A program made the translations under genes and the position numbers. A stretch of DNA of 64,000 nucleotides from Pseudidiomarina terrestris (GTDB lineage: Bacteria; Pseudomonadota; Gammaproteobacteria; Enterobacterales; Alteromonadaceae): the NCBI RefSeq assembly GCF_030466405.1, contig NZ_JAGGJF010000005.1, positions 156,996 through 220,995 on the forward strand, read 5' to 3'. The notes under the pieces are model-generated. The model searched no databases and was not told the origin of the DNA. It saw only the letters and a program-made list of their open reading frames with translations. Position 1 is the stretch's first letter; each line of letters starts with the position of its first letter. Of this stretch, positions 63,874 to 64,000 are shown piece by piece.

Positions 63874-64000
63874 TGAAGTGACCCCATAAAGTTGGACTCA
63901 TTTCTAAGCGGCTTCCAAGGTCTGGGTTCGATATTCAATCGGACTCAGGCCTTTTAGTTTGAGCTTAATACGTTTGGTGTTGTAATAATCGATGTATTCT
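63874..64000 (-). mobile_element. IS3-family insertion sequence, 3' end with terminal inverted repeat
   Basis: The terminal repeat begins TGAAGTGACCCCATAAAGTT (63874 on), a TG-ended IS3-type end. The element is cut by the window edge. It carries the end of a transposase gene reading leftward. The insertion point is inside the terminator after dcd. Confidence 0.85.
63904..64000 (-). CDS. IS3-family transposase OrfB, C-terminal end
   Basis: The last 31 codons read [20 protein letters not shown] and then [11 protein letters not shown] with a TAG stop at 63906-63904. This is the typical end of an integrase-core (DDE) transposase of the IS3 family, IS150-like (the YYN-KR-K-KLKG-SP-EYR pattern). 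Most of the gene lies beyond the window, so intactness cannot be judged. Confidence 0.88.
   Translation of the reverse strand, partial: EYIDYYNTKRIKLKLKGLSPIEYRTQTLEAA

Overview
The window is a gene-dense stretch of chromosome from a gammaproteobacterium. Several blocks match Escherichia coli gene order: pheST-ihfA; divergent ubiG/gyrA beside nrdAB-yfaE; serC-(hisC)-aroA-cmk-rpsA-ihfB-lapAB-pyrF; and ynjBCDF. The mix of these blocks with a rhombosortase-like protein, a DUF1329/YCF48/RND lipid-transport set and an ECF-sigma/ChrR cluster suggests a marine order such as Alteromonadales, possibly the Idiomarinaceae. That placement is inference. I saw no tRNA, rRNA, CRISPR array or prophage. The only mobile DNA is the edge of an IS3-family element at the right end.

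Layout. 1-3004: end of pheS, pheT and ihfA. 3018-13766: an ECF sigma factor and ChrR-type zinc anti-sigma, a LON-domain protein, YbgA, DNA photolyase, then a long overlapping operon (SnoaL-like, SDR, FAD oxidoreductase, DUF1365, cyclopropane-synthase-like methyltransferase, DUF2878, chalcone-isomerase-like, DUF3833 lipoprotein). This looks like a singlet-oxygen/photo-oxidative stress locus acting on membrane lipids. 13783-17618: a histone-H1-like small protein, then Nif3/YbgI, CmoM, a lipid kinase and a beta-hydroxyacid dehydrogenase. 17649-22746: DUF1329 divergent from a YCF48 protein and an MMPL/RND exporter, with a FadR-like operator between them. 22774-31351: GMC oxidoreductase, exonuclease I, exported isoaspartyl peptidase, CBS protein, HrpA. 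31348-35478: glutaredoxin, then the nrdA-nrdB-yfaE ribonucleotide reductase operon behind two NrdR boxes. 35836-48634: gph-ubiG, gyrA, and the serC to pyrF run. 48717-58749: ComEA-like protein, rhombosortase-like protein, gamma-glutamyltransferase, DUF1499-MsrAB, the ynjBCDF transporter set, sterol-desaturase-like protein and HinT. 58796-63838: rlmI, metG, apbC, dcd. 63874-64000: IS3-family end.

The most useful signal is regulatory. Three leftward promoters share TGATCC-like, exactly 16 bp, then CGTA(A/T): before the sigma gene (4401-4428), before the LON-domain gene (5088-5115) and, about 48 kb away, before DUF1499-MsrAB (53476-53503). A weaker fourth lies before ybgA-phrB. Together they suggest one ECF/ChrR regulon linking photolyase, lipid modification and methionine-sulfoxide repair. 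Other signals are the FadR-like operator, the NrdR box pair, a hairpin covering the comEA ribosome binding site, and an IS inserted in the loop of a terminator after dcd. I did not find a wholly new system; the ECF regulon and its variant lipid methyltransferase are the best candidates for new biology.
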